A stretch of DNA of 64,000 nucleotides from Halorussus ruber. Its GTDB lineage: Archaea > Halobacteriota > Halobacteria > Halobacteriales > Haladaptataceae. The DNA is taken from positions 124,001 to 188,000 of the forward strand of contig NZ_ML219768.1 of NCBI RefSeq assembly GCF_004765785.1, written 5' to 3'. The notes beneath the pieces were generated by a model. The model saw nothing but the letters and a program-made list of their open reading frames with translations. It did no database searches and was not told the DNA's origin. A program made the translations under genes and the position numbers. Positions 36,791 to 45,466 of this stretch are shown one piece after another. Each line of letters begins with the position of its first letter. The stretch's first letter is position 1.

Positions 36791-37474
36791 CTACTCGGGA
36801 ATGAGGTACTCCGGATTGCAGGAGGCCGTCGGGGTAGTGTGGTACAGCGTCTGGTTCGTTATGCCGTCGATAGACTTGAACCCGAACTCCGAGGAGGCAT
36901 CGAGAATCTGGTTTTGCCACTCTGAGGCCTTGGCCTGGTTGTAGATGTCGATGCGGGCACCAGCGGCAGTTTCCTGTGAATCCGGCAGACCAGCGTCGTA
37001 GGAGTCCATCGGAATGTGCCAGTCGACACCGTCGTAGTTGGCGGTGTCCGTCACGCTACCGGAGTCACCACTAAGCTTCATCTCGATAGCCGCCTTGGTC
37101 ATCGAGAGATACGGGTCGAGTCCAGCGATAACGTCGAACGCGTCACCGACTTCGCTGGGGAGGTTGAAGTCCCCGCCGGAACTCATCTCGTCCTCGGTCG
37201 GGCTGGGCGCGCTGAATTTCTGGTAGAAGTCGTCGTGAGGGTTTGCGATACCGAAGTTCGCGTACCGGGGATAGTAGGCCTTGTACGAGTCGTCCGGGAC
37301 GGGGTCGAAGTAACCCTCGAGATGCCAGCGGTTCGTGTCCTCGTAGTGAATCTCGTCGTAGGGGAGTTCGAAGCCCGAGACGTTGTCGAAGCCGTGGACG
37401 GCGAACTTGTACGTTCCGCCGTCGGTAGCATCGACCGAGTCACCGTCGAGGGCACCGACATCGACTGACACCAT
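36791..37474 (-). CDS. Unknown acidic protein, second gene of Tat-substrate operon
   Basis: A 227-aa protein starting MVSVDVGALDG at ATG 37474, whose A is the last base of the previous stop (TAATG). GAGAGGTGG precedes it. No signal, membrane span or catalytic motif is seen. It is rich in aromatic residues and Asp (for example YDEIHYEDTNRWHLEGYFDP). I recognise no family. Coupling to the upstream Tat-signal protein suggests they act together. Confidence 0.6.
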   Translation of the reverse strand: MVSVDVGALDGDSVDATDGGTYKFAVHGFDNVSGFELPYDEIHYEDTNRWHLEGYFDPVPDDSYKAYYPRYANFGIANPHDDFYQKFSAPSPTEDEMSSGGDFNLPSEVGDAFDVIAGLDPYLSMTKAAIEMKLSGDSGSVTDTANYDGVDWHIPMDSYDAGLPDSQETAAGARIDIYNQAKASEWQNQILDASSEFGFKSIDGITNQTLYHTTPTASCNPEYLIPE

Positions 37475-37974
37475 TATTTCCACCTCTCGAGACTGCTGGT
37501 CAGTTCATCGACGATGTCGCTCTCGCTCTGGCCCGATTCCTTCCGCTGGAGGATGAACCCTCGCTTGGGAGCGTTCACACCGTAGTCAGTGATGCCAGAG
37601 ATGTTGCCACCGTCAACAGCGGTCGCGTACACCTGTAGGGGCTTGTTGTTCCGTTCGTGTTCACCACGCTTCTGGAACGCGAAATCGCTAAGCGTGGCAT
37701 TCGCGTGTTCGTTGTGCGCGACGTTCGTCGCTCGCTGGTTGATGGAGAACGACTGACCGTTGAGGTCCACCTTACCGACTAGGTTCTGGTGGCGCTCGGT
37801 GATTCGGCCAGACGCCGTGCCGCGGTAGTCCTTGGTCTGGGGGTCGTAGACGATTCCGACGTATTCGTTCGAAGGCTTCGCTGCACCGACTCGAGTAACG
37901 AGTCCGGAGCCGAAAAGAGCCGCCGAACCCGTCTTCAGGGCAGCGCGCCTTGTTTTCGAGATGTCTTGAGACAT
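37474..37974 (-). CDS. Unknown Tat-exported protein
   Basis: A 166-aa protein with a twin-arginine signal (ISKTRRAALKTGSAALFGSG, then VTRVGAA). The mature part is beta-rich with repeated NEYVGIVYDP and KVDLNGQSFSINQRA stretches. ATG 37974 has GGAG 6 bases ahead; ATG 37977 is possible. It leads a two-gene operon and is flanked upstream by about 300 bases of AT-rich DNA. No homologous family comes to mind. Secreted toxin, enzyme or surface protein are all open. Confidence 0.6.
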   Translation of the reverse strand: MSQDISKTRRAALKTGSAALFGSGLVTRVGAAKPSNEYVGIVYDPQTKDYRGTASGRITERHQNLVGKVDLNGQSFSINQRATNVAHNEHANATLSDFAFQKRGEHERNNKPLQVYATAVDGGNISGITDYGVNAPKRGFILQRKESGQSESDIVDELTSSLERWK

Positions 37975-38289
37975 CATTTTCTCCAACGAATGTATGAAAT
38001 AAGTATATTTCTGAAGAATACTGGTAATTAAAATAATCTGGAAATAGAAATATATTTTATCTATATATGTATTAGGGATGTTATTTTGATACGGGCGAAG
38101 CTAATTCATCCACGGCTAACCTCGTTTAGAACGCTTCTAACTACCAAATAGAGTAGTTGGAAAGAGACGGTGTGCAGGCAGCCAGGTGAAAGTAAATAGA
38201 ATAAACCATAAATTCTGTCCGGTTCTAATTTTTTCGATGATGGGGGAACCCCACAAGATTCATATCTGAAGGGTCAGTCGTGAACACTA
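37975..38289. other. AT-rich intergenic region
   Basis: The first 130 bases are strongly AT-rich (runs such as AAATATATTTTAT), unlike the surroundings, and probably hold the promoter of the minus-strand Tat operon. AACTAC and GTAGTT near 38139-38158 form a short inverted repeat. No gene is seen. Confidence 0.5.
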
Positions 38290-38736
38290 ATGTCCCCATC
38301 GTCCCGACGCGAAGTCCTCCAACTCGGGGGAACTCTCGCCGCCGCATCGCTAGCTGGCTGTTCGTCCCTTCCGTTCACCGACCAGCGACTCACGCTAACA
38401 GTGCTTAACTTCGATTCGTCCCCACACTCGCTAAGGGTCGAACTTCTCCAAACGAAGAACCACGAATCGGTATACCAGAAGAAATTTCAGCTCGAACCGC
38501 CGACCGGAGACGACGCGGCGTCCGAGATACAGAAATCCGAAATCGCCGAGAGTCGCGCCTACCTCGTTCGCGCGTCGCTCGACGATGTGGGCAAGTCCCA
38601 CTACCACTTCGTCCCGAATCCTGACTGTCAGGGCACGGATAACCCCGACGAAATCGTCGTAGAAGTCAACCAACGCGACGACAGCGAACGCCCGTACATC
38701 ACTTTCCTCCGGAACGGAACAATTCGGTGTAGCTGA
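38290..38736 (+). CDS. Tat lipoprotein, small haloarchaeal type
   Basis: A 148-aa lipoprotein with signal SSRREVLQLGG and lipobox ending at Cys24 (SLAGC). The mature part is a small beta-sandwich-like domain (LTLTVLNFDSSPHSLRVEL). It resembles many short haloarchaeal surface lipoproteins of unknown role. Monocistronic. Confidence 0.7.
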   Translation: MSPSSRREVLQLGGTLAAASLAGCSSLPFTDQRLTLTVLNFDSSPHSLRVELLQTKNHESVYQKKFQLEPPTGDDAASEIQKSEIAESRAYLVRASLDDVGKSHYHFVPNPDCQGTDNPDEIVVEVNQRDDSERPYITFLRNGTIRCS

Positions 38737-38839
38737 GACCGAGGCGGCCGACGCCGAAACGAAATCCGCCATCACGGGCGCTGGCTTCGGGTGTCAGCAC
38801 GCGACCTGACCCGCAGAGCTCGGCCGAATCACTTCGACG

Positions 38840-38847
38840 TATTTTTA
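38840..38847 (+). promoter_or_regulatory. TATA box of rps6e
   Basis: TATTTTTA ends 25 bases before ATG 38872, the usual spacing for a leaderless haloarchaeal transcript. Confidence 0.6.
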
Positions 38848-38871
38848 GGCAACATCCCCCTTCTTACCCGT

Positions 38872-39273
38872 ATGGCAGACTTTCAGGTCGTCGTCGCGGA
38901 CCCCGACTCCGGGGCGACTTACCAGCGCGACGTGGACGGACAGGACGCGAACCGATTCCTCGGCAAAACCATCGGCGACGAGGTAGACGGCGGCGCGCTC
39001 GGCCTCGACGGCTACACGGTCGAGATTACCGGCGGCTCCGACTTCGCCGGTCGCCCGATGCGCGGCGACGTCGCGGGTCCGAACCTCAAGGAAGTCCTCC
39101 TCGACGGCGGCGTCGGCTACGAGCCGTCCCGCGACGGCGAGCGCAAGCGCATCACCGTCCGCGGCGGCGAGGTCAGCGACGCTGTCGCCCAGCTCAACGT
39201 CAAAATCACCGAGACCGGCGACGGCGACGTCGAGGAGCTCCTCGGCGAAGGCGGCGACGGCGACGAAGAGTAG
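38872..39273 (+). CDS. rps6e: 30S ribosomal protein S6e
   Basis: A 133-aa ribosomal protein. [31 protein letters not shown] and [16 protein letters not shown] are family hallmarks. The frame is open upstream, but ATG 38872 matches the conserved N-terminus and the leaderless promoter at 38840. The C-terminus is an acidic tail. Confidence 0.93.
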   Translation: MADFQVVVADPDSGATYQRDVDGQDANRFLGKTIGDEVDGGALGLDGYTVEITGGSDFAGRPMRGDVAGPNLKEVLLDGGVGYEPSRDGERKRITVRGGEVSDAVAQLNVKITETGDGDVEELLGEGGDGDEE

Positions 39274-39327
39274 ATTTCGACCGTAGACGTTTTCTCTCTC
39301 ACCCTCTTAGCGCCGACAGTATTCGTC

Positions 39328-39768
39328 ATGGCCGACCGCATCTCTAGCGACCACTCCTCGCTGACGACCGTCCGCGCGACCCTCGTCCGGAGCGGCGGAC
39401 TCGACCGCCCGAAGGTAGAGATTTCCGCCGAGGACGCCGAGAAGTTCCCCGACGGCGAACTCGTCCGCATCGTCGCCGACGACACCGAGTACCGCGCGCA
39501 CATCGAGTCGCCGCTGACCGCCGAGGGCCGCGAGATTCGGGGCCTCTACGAGTCGCCGACGCTGGCTCGCAACCCCGAGGACGGCGAGAACCGACTCGAA
39601 GACTGGGCCGACGGGACCGACGTCGAGTTCGGCCAGTCGGTCCTCGTGGACGTCATCGAGGCCGGATTCAAGTACGGCCTGCGCGAACCCGGCGAGCGCG
39701 CCTTCTACGAGGCCACCGAGTCGCCCGACGACAGTCTGGCTAATATCGCCGAACAACTCGACGGGTAG
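39328..39768 (+). CDS. DUF7112-like haloarchaeal protein
   Basis: A 146-aa acidic cytosolic protein (MADRISSDHSSLTTVRATLVRSGG, then PKVEISAEDAEKFPDGELVR). It resembles the DUF7112 haloarchaeal family and has an AbrB-like beta-strand look in the first half. It follows rps6e by 54 bases on the same strand. Function unknown. Confidence 0.65.
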   Translation: MADRISSDHSSLTTVRATLVRSGGLDRPKVEISAEDAEKFPDGELVRIVADDTEYRAHIESPLTAEGREIRGLYESPTLARNPEDGENRLEDWADGTDVEFGQSVLVDVIEAGFKYGLREPGERAFYEATESPDDSLANIAEQLDG

Positions 39769-39838
39769 GCCACGGGAGATTTCCCGTCTCGCCCGACGGG
39801 GGCAGAGACGTTTTGCCGCGTGCCACCATGCAACAGGT

Positions 39839-40954
39839 ATGGGGGTTCGAGACGAGGCCGAGCGCGTCGTCAGAAACTCGTGGCGAGAGGTGCAGGCCGA
39901 AGACATCACGTTCATGGCCGGGAGCATCGCCTACCACGCGTTCGTCTCGATGCTCCCTCTGCTGGTCTTCCTGCTCGTTGTCCTCTCGGCGGTCGGCAAC
40001 GACGCGTTCACCGCCGAACTGGTCGATGTCACCGAGCAGTTCCTGACGCCCTACGCCCGCGACCTGCTGGTCGAATCGCTCGACGTGACCTCCGCGAGGA
40101 CCGGCGTATCGCTTCTGGGCGCGGTCACCCTGCTGTGGGGCATCTCGAAGATTTTCCGGAGCCTCGACATCGCGTTCTCGAAGATTTACGACTCCCAGCA
40201 CCGGACGACGGTTCTGGACCAAGTCGAGAACGCGCTGGTCGTCCTCTTCGGCCTCGTGGTCGCGGTCCTCTCGTTTCTCGCCGCCGGAACGATATTCTCG
40301 CTGTTTCCGGACCTGCCATACCTGCCCGTTCTGAATCCCCTCGTGCTACTCGCGGGCCTCGGAGTCGCGTTCTTCCCGATTTACTACGTCTTTCCCGACG
40401 TGGACGTGACGCCCCGAGAGGTCCTGCCCGGCGTGATCTTCGCCGCGCTCGGGTGGACCGCGCTGGAGGCCGTGTTTCAGGCCTACGTCTCGTTCGCGGG
40501 TCGGTACGAGGCGGCCTACGGCACCCTCGGGAGCGCCTTCCTCCTGCTCATCTGGCTCTACTTCAGCGGCCTCATCCTCCTGCTCGGCGCGGTGGTCAAC
40601 GCCGTCCTCGCGGGTCGGACCGGCGACCGGAACCCCCTCGACGAGACCGTGGCCCGGAGAGACCGCGAAGCAGCCGAGAGATTCGAGACCAACACCGAAG
40701 TCGACGGCGGTGGGGCCGCGACCGACCGCGAGGCGCTCGAACACTCCTATCGGGAACTCGGACGGGCCTACGAGCGACTCGACGCCGACGGACGGCGACT
40801 CGAACGCCGGGTCGAGCGACTGGAAGCCGAGAACGACCGGCTCGAACGCGAGAACGACCGCCTCAAGCGCGAGAACGTCGACCTGATGCGGCGACTGGCC
40901 CGGCGTCGCCAGTCGGTCTGGGAACGGGCGAAGCAGTGGGTGTTCGGCGAATAG
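39839..40954 (+). CDS. YihY/BrkB-family membrane protein with C-terminal coiled coil
   Basis: A 371-aa protein. The N-terminal 265 residues are a YihY domain with six membrane segments (SIAYHAFVSMLPLLVFLLVV, LLWGISKIFRSLD and AYGTLGSAFLLLIWLYFSG are family marks). The C-terminal ~80 residues are a charged coiled coil with repeated RLE/LERENDRL heptads, which is not part of the basic family. Role unknown, though it was once misnamed RNase BN. Confidence 0.85.
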   Translation: MGVRDEAERVVRNSWREVQAEDITFMAGSIAYHAFVSMLPLLVFLLVVLSAVGNDAFTAELVDVTEQFLTPYARDLLVESLDVTSARTGVSLLGAVTLLWGISKIFRSLDIAFSKIYDSQHRTTVLDQVENALVVLFGLVVAVLSFLAAGTIFSLFPDLPYLPVLNPLVLLAGLGVAFFPIYYVFPDVDVTPREVLPGVIFAALGWTALEAVFQAYVSFAGRYEAAYGTLGSAFLLLIWLYFSGLILLLGAVVNAVLAGRTGDRNPLDETVARRDREAAERFETNTEVDGGGAATDREALEHSYRELGRAYERLDADGRRLERRVERLEAENDRLERENDRLKRENVDLMRRLARRRQSVWERAKQWVFGE

Positions 40955-41002
40955 GAAACCGAGAGGTGAATCGAGAGAAGAAAACCGGGACAGGGAAAGC
41001 CG

Positions 41003-41134
41003 TCAGTCCGCGTAGAACGCGGTCAGCATCTGCTCTAACTCGGACTCGCCGTCACTCTCCTCGGAGACGTTCGGTTCGTCTTCGTCCGAGAGCGGGTCCG
41101 CGGGGTCACGTGCGGAAGGCTGGTCGCATGTCAC
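41003..41134 (-). CDS. Small acidic protein (43 aa)
   Basis: A short frame from GTG 41134 to TGA 41003-41005. It begins VTCDQPSARD and ends EQMLTAFYAD, with a Ser/Glu/Asp-rich middle. Codon use fits haloarchaeal coding. No Shine-Dalgarno is seen. It lies between YihY and alaS. Possible but not certain. Confidence 0.4.
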   Translation of the reverse strand: MTCDQPSARDPADPLSDEDEPNVSEESDGESELEQMLTAFYAD

Positions 41135-41273
41135 GTTTGGAATCCATCGGAGTGTAGAGACTCTGGTAACTTTAGTATGTTGTGGTGATTTTGTGCATGG
41201 GAATTACTGTCACTAGATGCGGAAAATAACGGAGGAGAGCGAGAGCCGAGGAGAGAGGAAGCGTATCGGTCTT

Positions 41274-44066
41274 TCAGGCGTTCTGGACCTGCTGCAGCAC
41301 TTCGGGGGCCTCCGCTAAGGCCTCGTCCAGTTTCTCGGCGTCGGGGCCGCCGCCCTGCGCGAAGTCCGGCGGGCCGCCGCCGCCCCCGCCGACCTTGCGG
41401 GCGAGTTCGCCGACGACCTCGCCAGCGTTGACGCCGACGCCGTCGGGCACCGCGACCACGAACGTCGCGCCGTCGGCACCGCTTCCGATGACCGCGATTT
41501 TGCCCTCGTCCGCGAGGGCGTTGGCGGTCGCCCGGAGTTCGTCCATGTCGGCGTCGAGGCGCTGGATGACCGCGGTCGAGTCGCCGACCTCGACCTCCTC
41601 GCCGCTGCCGCCGCCGGAGGCCCGCGCCTCGGCGAGTTGCTCCTTGAGGTCCTCGATTTGCTTGCCCCGGTCCTTCCACTCGTCGAAGAACCGCTGGGCG
41701 GTCTCGGGGACCTCCTCGGGGGCCACGTCGAGGATGTCGGCCGCCTCGGCGAGCGCGGTCTCGGTGCGCTGGGTGGCCTCGATGGCGGCGTCACCGGCCG
41801 CGAAGGTGAGTCGCTCGACGCCGTCCTGCACGCGCTCGGTGTTCAGAATCTTGATGGTGCCCACGTCGCCGGTCCGGCGGACGTGAGTGCCACCGCAGGC
41901 CTGCACGTCCTCGGAGACGTGGATGAGCCGGATGTTCTGGCCCGCCGGGATGCCGCCCTGATAGAGGTCGAAGCCGTACTCCTCTTCGGCCTCGTGGCGG
42001 TTGGGCCACTCCTGTTGAACCGTGGTGTTCTCCATCACGAGTTCGTTGGCGACCATCTCGATCTTCTCTTTGGTCTCGCGGTCGATGCGCTCGTAGTGGC
42101 GCACGTCGATGCGAGAGCTGTCGATGCCCTTCTGGGCACCCGCCTGCCGGACGTGTTCGCCCAGCACCTCGCGGGCCGCGTGGACGACGAGGTGAGTCGC
42201 GGTGTGGTGGCGCATCAGGCGGCGGCGGCGCTCGCGGTCGATCTTCCCGCGGACGATGTCGCCCTTACCGAGTTCGTCGTCGGTCCGGTGGAGGATGACG
42301 CCGTCCTCGATTTGCACGTCGCTGACCTTCACGCTCGTATCGTCGGTGGTCAGGGTCCCGCGGTCGGCGGGTTGGCCGCCGCCCTCGGGGTAGAACATCG
42401 TCTGGTCCAGCACCACGTCGTACATCGTCTCGCCGTCGTCGCCTTCGCCCTCGCGCTCGAACACGTCGAGGACGACGGCCTCGAAGTCGGTGCCGTACTG
42501 GTCCTCGTAGTACTGGCGCTCGGTCTTCGGGAGGTCGGCGAGGCGGTCGTCCTCGTCTTCTTCCTCCTCAAAGGCCTGCCCGCCGTCGTGGCGCGAGGCG
42601 ACGACGCTGTAGAAGTCGTCGGGGACGTCGACCTCGGTGCCGAAGTCTGCGGCTATCTCCTCGACCATGTCGGGTTGGATGCCGTGGGAGTCGTAGAGTT
42701 CGACCAGTTCGTCGGTCGGAATCGGCTGGCCCTTCTCGGCGTACTCCTTGGCGAGGCGCTCGACCCGACGACCGCCCTGTTCGAGCGTCTCGCGGTACTT
42801 CTCGACCTCGGTCCGGACGATGTCGCGGATGGTGTCGCGGTTCTCGTACTCCAGTCGCTCGGCCTGCATGTCCACGAGTTCGTCCAGCGGGGCGTCCACG
42901 CCGACGTTGTCACAGAGGCGCTTGGTCCGGCGCAGGACCATCCGGGCGAGGTAGCCCGTGGCGACGTTGCTCGGGACGATGCCGTCGCCGAGCATGTAGG
43001 CCAGCGTCCGGCAGTGGTCGGCGATGGCGTAGATGTCTTCGAGGGGTTCCAGCAGGTCTTCGAGGCGGGACTTGGAGACGTCGAGTTCGCGGGCGATGTT
43101 GTCGCGGGCGGCCTCCATGTCCTCGGCCTCGTCGATGTCCATGTGACCGGCGAGTTTCGAGGCGCGGTGGACGAGTTTCTCCTCCTCCTCGGAATGCTCG
43201 ATACCGGCGTTGTCCTTGAGGAAGGCAATCATCTCGGGGTAGACCGCCTCGTAGACGGTCGGCGTGCCCTGAGAGACCCACGTCCAGCGTTCGAGGCCGT
43301 AGCCGGTGTCCACGATGTAGGTGTCCATCTTCGAATACCGGTTGCCGTCCTTCATCTCGTAGTCGCCGTCGGGGTCCGCCTCCATCGACATGAAGACCAG
43401 CGTGGCGAGTTCCGCGCCCTTGTAGATGACCTCGATTGCGGGTCCGGCGTTGCCGCCGCCGACCCACGGGTCCTCGATGTAGGTGATGTCTTCCAAGTCG
43501 GCCCCCATCGACTCGAAGAACCGGTCGCAGTACTCGACGGTCTCGTCCTTCCAGTAGACCTCGCCGGAGTAGGCGTACTCGTCGCCGACCTCCTCGCGGG
43601 CGTTGAAGGCGTGGTGGGCCATCATCTCGAAGGCCATCGTGTGCCGTCCGGTCTTGCCCACGTTGTCGATGTCCTGCATCCGGATGCAGGGCTGGCTGAT
43701 GGTCAGCGGGTTGGCGGGCGGCGGGGTCTGGCCCGACGTGACCAGCGGCTGGAAGTCGTAGATGGACGCCTGCGTGAGCAGGACGTCGTCGCGCCAGCGG
43801 TTCGCCGCGACCGGGTAGGGTTCGATTCGCTCGTGGTCGTTCTCCTCGAAGAACGAGAGGAAGGCCTCCCGCATCTCTTCGAGGGTGTACTCGTCGGGGA
43901 ATCCGGGGTCGTCGATGAACTGGTAGTTCTCGCAGGGCGGTTCGCCGCAGGTCTCTCGGCCGGTGTCGCGCGTCCAGAAGAAGTCCCCGCAGTCGGTACA
44001 CTCCTTCCTGACGAATCCTTCCTCCTCGAAATAATCGAGGCGGTACTCCTCCTCGAGCTCGCTCAT
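41274..44066 (-). CDS. alaS: Alanyl-tRNA synthetase
   Basis: A 930-aa archaeal-type AlaRS. The N-terminal zinc-binding CTDCGDFFW segment with CGEPPCENY is specific to archaeal enzymes. The class II core follows ([20 protein letters not shown]). The editing domain has MRHHTATHL near 640 and [10 protein letters not shown] near 740, and a C-terminal oligomerisation domain ends the protein. Complete and full length. Confidence 0.95.
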   Translation of the reverse strand: MSELEEEYRLDYFEEEGFVRKECTDCGDFFWTRDTGRETCGEPPCENYQFIDDPGFPDEYTLEEMREAFLSFFEENDHERIEPYPVAANRWRDDVLLTQASIYDFQPLVTSGQTPPPANPLTISQPCIRMQDIDNVGKTGRHTMAFEMMAHHAFNAREEVGDEYAYSGEVYWKDETVEYCDRFFESMGADLEDITYIEDPWVGGGNAGPAIEVIYKGAELATLVFMSMEADPDGDYEMKDGNRYSKMDTYIVDTGYGLERWTWVSQGTPTVYEAVYPEMIAFLKDNAGIEHSEEEEKLVHRASKLAGHMDIDEAEDMEAARDNIARELDVSKSRLEDLLEPLEDIYAIADHCRTLAYMLGDGIVPSNVATGYLARMVLRRTKRLCDNVGVDAPLDELVDMQAERLEYENRDTIRDIVRTEVEKYRETLEQGGRRVERLAKEYAEKGQPIPTDELVELYDSHGIQPDMVEEIAADFGTEVDVPDDFYSVVASRHDGGQAFEEEEDEDDRLADLPKTERQYYEDQYGTDFEAVVLDVFEREGEGDDGETMYDVVLDQTMFYPEGGGQPADRGTLTTDDTSVKVSDVQIEDGVILHRTDDELGKGDIVRGKIDRERRRRLMRHHTATHLVVHAAREVLGEHVRQAGAQKGIDSSRIDVRHYERIDRETKEKIEMVANELVMENTTVQQEWPNRHEAEEEYGFDLYQGGIPAGQNIRLIHVSEDVQACGGTHVRRTGDVGTIKILNTERVQDGVERLTFAAGDAAIEATQRTETALAEAADILDVAPEEVPETAQRFFDEWKDRGKQIEDLKEQLAEARASGGGSGEEVEVGDSTAVIQRLDADMDELRATANALADEGKIAVIGSGADGATFVVAVPDGVGVNAGEVVGELARKVGGGGGGPPDFAQGGGPDAEKLDEALAEAPEVLQQVQNA

Positions 44067-44199
44067 ATTATGCGTAATTCGCCAACGAACGGGTAAAACA
44101 GTTCCGCAAGTCAGCCACGGCGTCGGTTACGGCAAGACCTCGGTGAGAGTGCTACTCAAAGCCGCTACTTATTTGTCTTGGGAACGTTAGCTTAGTATC

Positions 44200-44787
44200 A
44201 TAACGGAGCAACCGCCAATCCCCAAATCGACTATCGTCCCTCTCACCCTGCTCTACACCCAACACCGGTCGAGTGTCGATGGGGCGACGCGGTTCCAAAA
44301 ACTCGTTTTCCTCGCACAGCTGGAGACGGACCTTCCGGAGACGTACACCTACCATGCGGACCAGTTCGGTCCATTCTCACCGCAGTTACACTCGGACTTA
44401 GACGAACTCGCACAGCGGGGATTTCTCGAACGAAACGAACAGACGAACGAGGTCGGTAACACGAAATACGTCTATTCGATTACTCCTGATGGAATGGCAG
44501 TCGTTCGAGGATTGTTGGACCGGAGAGACGGAATATCGAAGGTTTTCGAGAAGCTACAGGATGTCAAGAAGCAATACAACGACGAGCCGTTGCAGGAGCT
44601 ACTTCGATACGTGTATCGGAGGTATCCGTCGTACGCGACCGAGACAGAACTCGACACGGACCGTCTGTTCGACCCGGACACACACTCCCAGTTTCTCGAC
44701 CCCGATTCTGACGACCAGTACGTCGGGACAGCACCGGGAGAGTGGAAAGAAGTGAACTCATCGGCAGAGGATATTTTCTCGATTTGA
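44200..44787 (+). CDS. YwgA/PadR-like winged-helix protein with no canonical start codon
   Basis: A coherent frame reads from about 44191 to TGA 44785-44787. It is homologous to the protein at 18308: TIVPLTLLYTQH, ATRFQKLVFLAQLE and QFGPFSPQLHSDLDELAQRG align with it along the whole length. No ATG or GTG occurs in frame before 44494, which would remove the conserved N-terminal third. A TATA-like CTTATTT at 44168-44174 ends 26 bases before the ATA at 44200, the same spacing as leaderless genes here, so translation may begin at AUA 44200 (or AUC 44197). Otherwise it is a pseudogene that lost its start. Length is about 195 aa. Confidence 0.5.
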   Translation: MTEQPPIPKSTIVPLTLLYTQHRSSVDGATRFQKLVFLAQLETDLPETYTYHADQFGPFSPQLHSDLDELAQRGFLERNEQTNEVGNTKYVYSITPDGMAVVRGLLDRRDGISKVFEKLQDVKKQYNDEPLQELLRYVYRRYPSYATETELDTDRLFDPDTHSQFLDPDSDDQYVGTAPGEWKEVNSSAEDIFSI

Positions 44788-44875
44788 GGATGGGAGGCAT
44801 AGGTAACGAACGGCGGCCGCCCGAAGATCGCCTTTGGGGGCCGACCGCGCCATCCTCTACCTCGAAGCTCCGGTC

Positions 44876-45247
44876 ATGACGTTAGCTGACCTCGATGGGT
44901 CACGTGAGCAGGATTTCCGCAGCGAAGCCCGGAAGTTCCTCGATTCCCCGGCGGCGGCGTTCGACAAGCATCCTGACGACTACGTCGGTCACATCCGAGA
45001 ACTAGGGTCGAAGACGCGAGGTTTCGCAACGTGGTGCCAGAGTCCAGAGATGAATCGAGAACTCTGCGTCGTCCACGAAATCTACCGAAAGGAGAACGAG
45101 AGTGATTTCTGGCCGGACCTCGAAGACTACAATGCAGAAGGTCAAACGTTCGCAACGAAGTTTGACGAGTTGGAGTCGGACAGCTATGGCGAGTGGATCG
45201 ACTCCCTGCGGTCGCGTTCTGGTGTGGAAGTCGTCACCAACGAGTAA
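44876..45247 (+). CDS. Unknown small protein downstream of the winged-helix gene
   Basis: A 123-aa acidic protein starting MTLADLDGSREQDF (an in-frame TTG at 44834 would add 14 residues). No membrane span or known motif; it has three Cys-poor helical stretches. It follows the non-AUG winged-helix gene by 88 bases, so the two may be one transcript. The next 220 bases (45248-45466) hold nothing I can support. Confidence 0.45.
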   Translation: MTLADLDGSREQDFRSEARKFLDSPAAAFDKHPDDYVGHIRELGSKTRGFATWCQSPEMNRELCVVHEIYRKENESDFWPDLEDYNAEGQTFATKFDELESDSYGEWIDSLRSRSGVEVVTNE

Positions 45248-45466
45248 CGACTCTTACGAACGAAATTGTCAGCGCAACGAATAGTCCGTCTCAGTTCAGC
45301 GCGTACCCCTCGAACAGCGTCCTCTTTCGACGGCTTCTGAGAATACGACACCGAACGCTCCTCTCTCCGTCTCCGCGACTACCACGAAGCTACAAGAGAG
45401 AAATAAAAATATGCCTTTCAGTACACTTTTTATTGTCTAAAAAACGAGTTACATGTCTTTCGTCAC

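Noticed and set aside
41637-44096. 819-codon open frame antisense to alaS
   Set aside because: Val/Leu/Asp-rich shadow; alaS on the other strand has all its motifs.
45248-45466. Gene in the gap before the ABC permease
   Set aside because: Only short frames without haloarchaeal codon bias or motifs.
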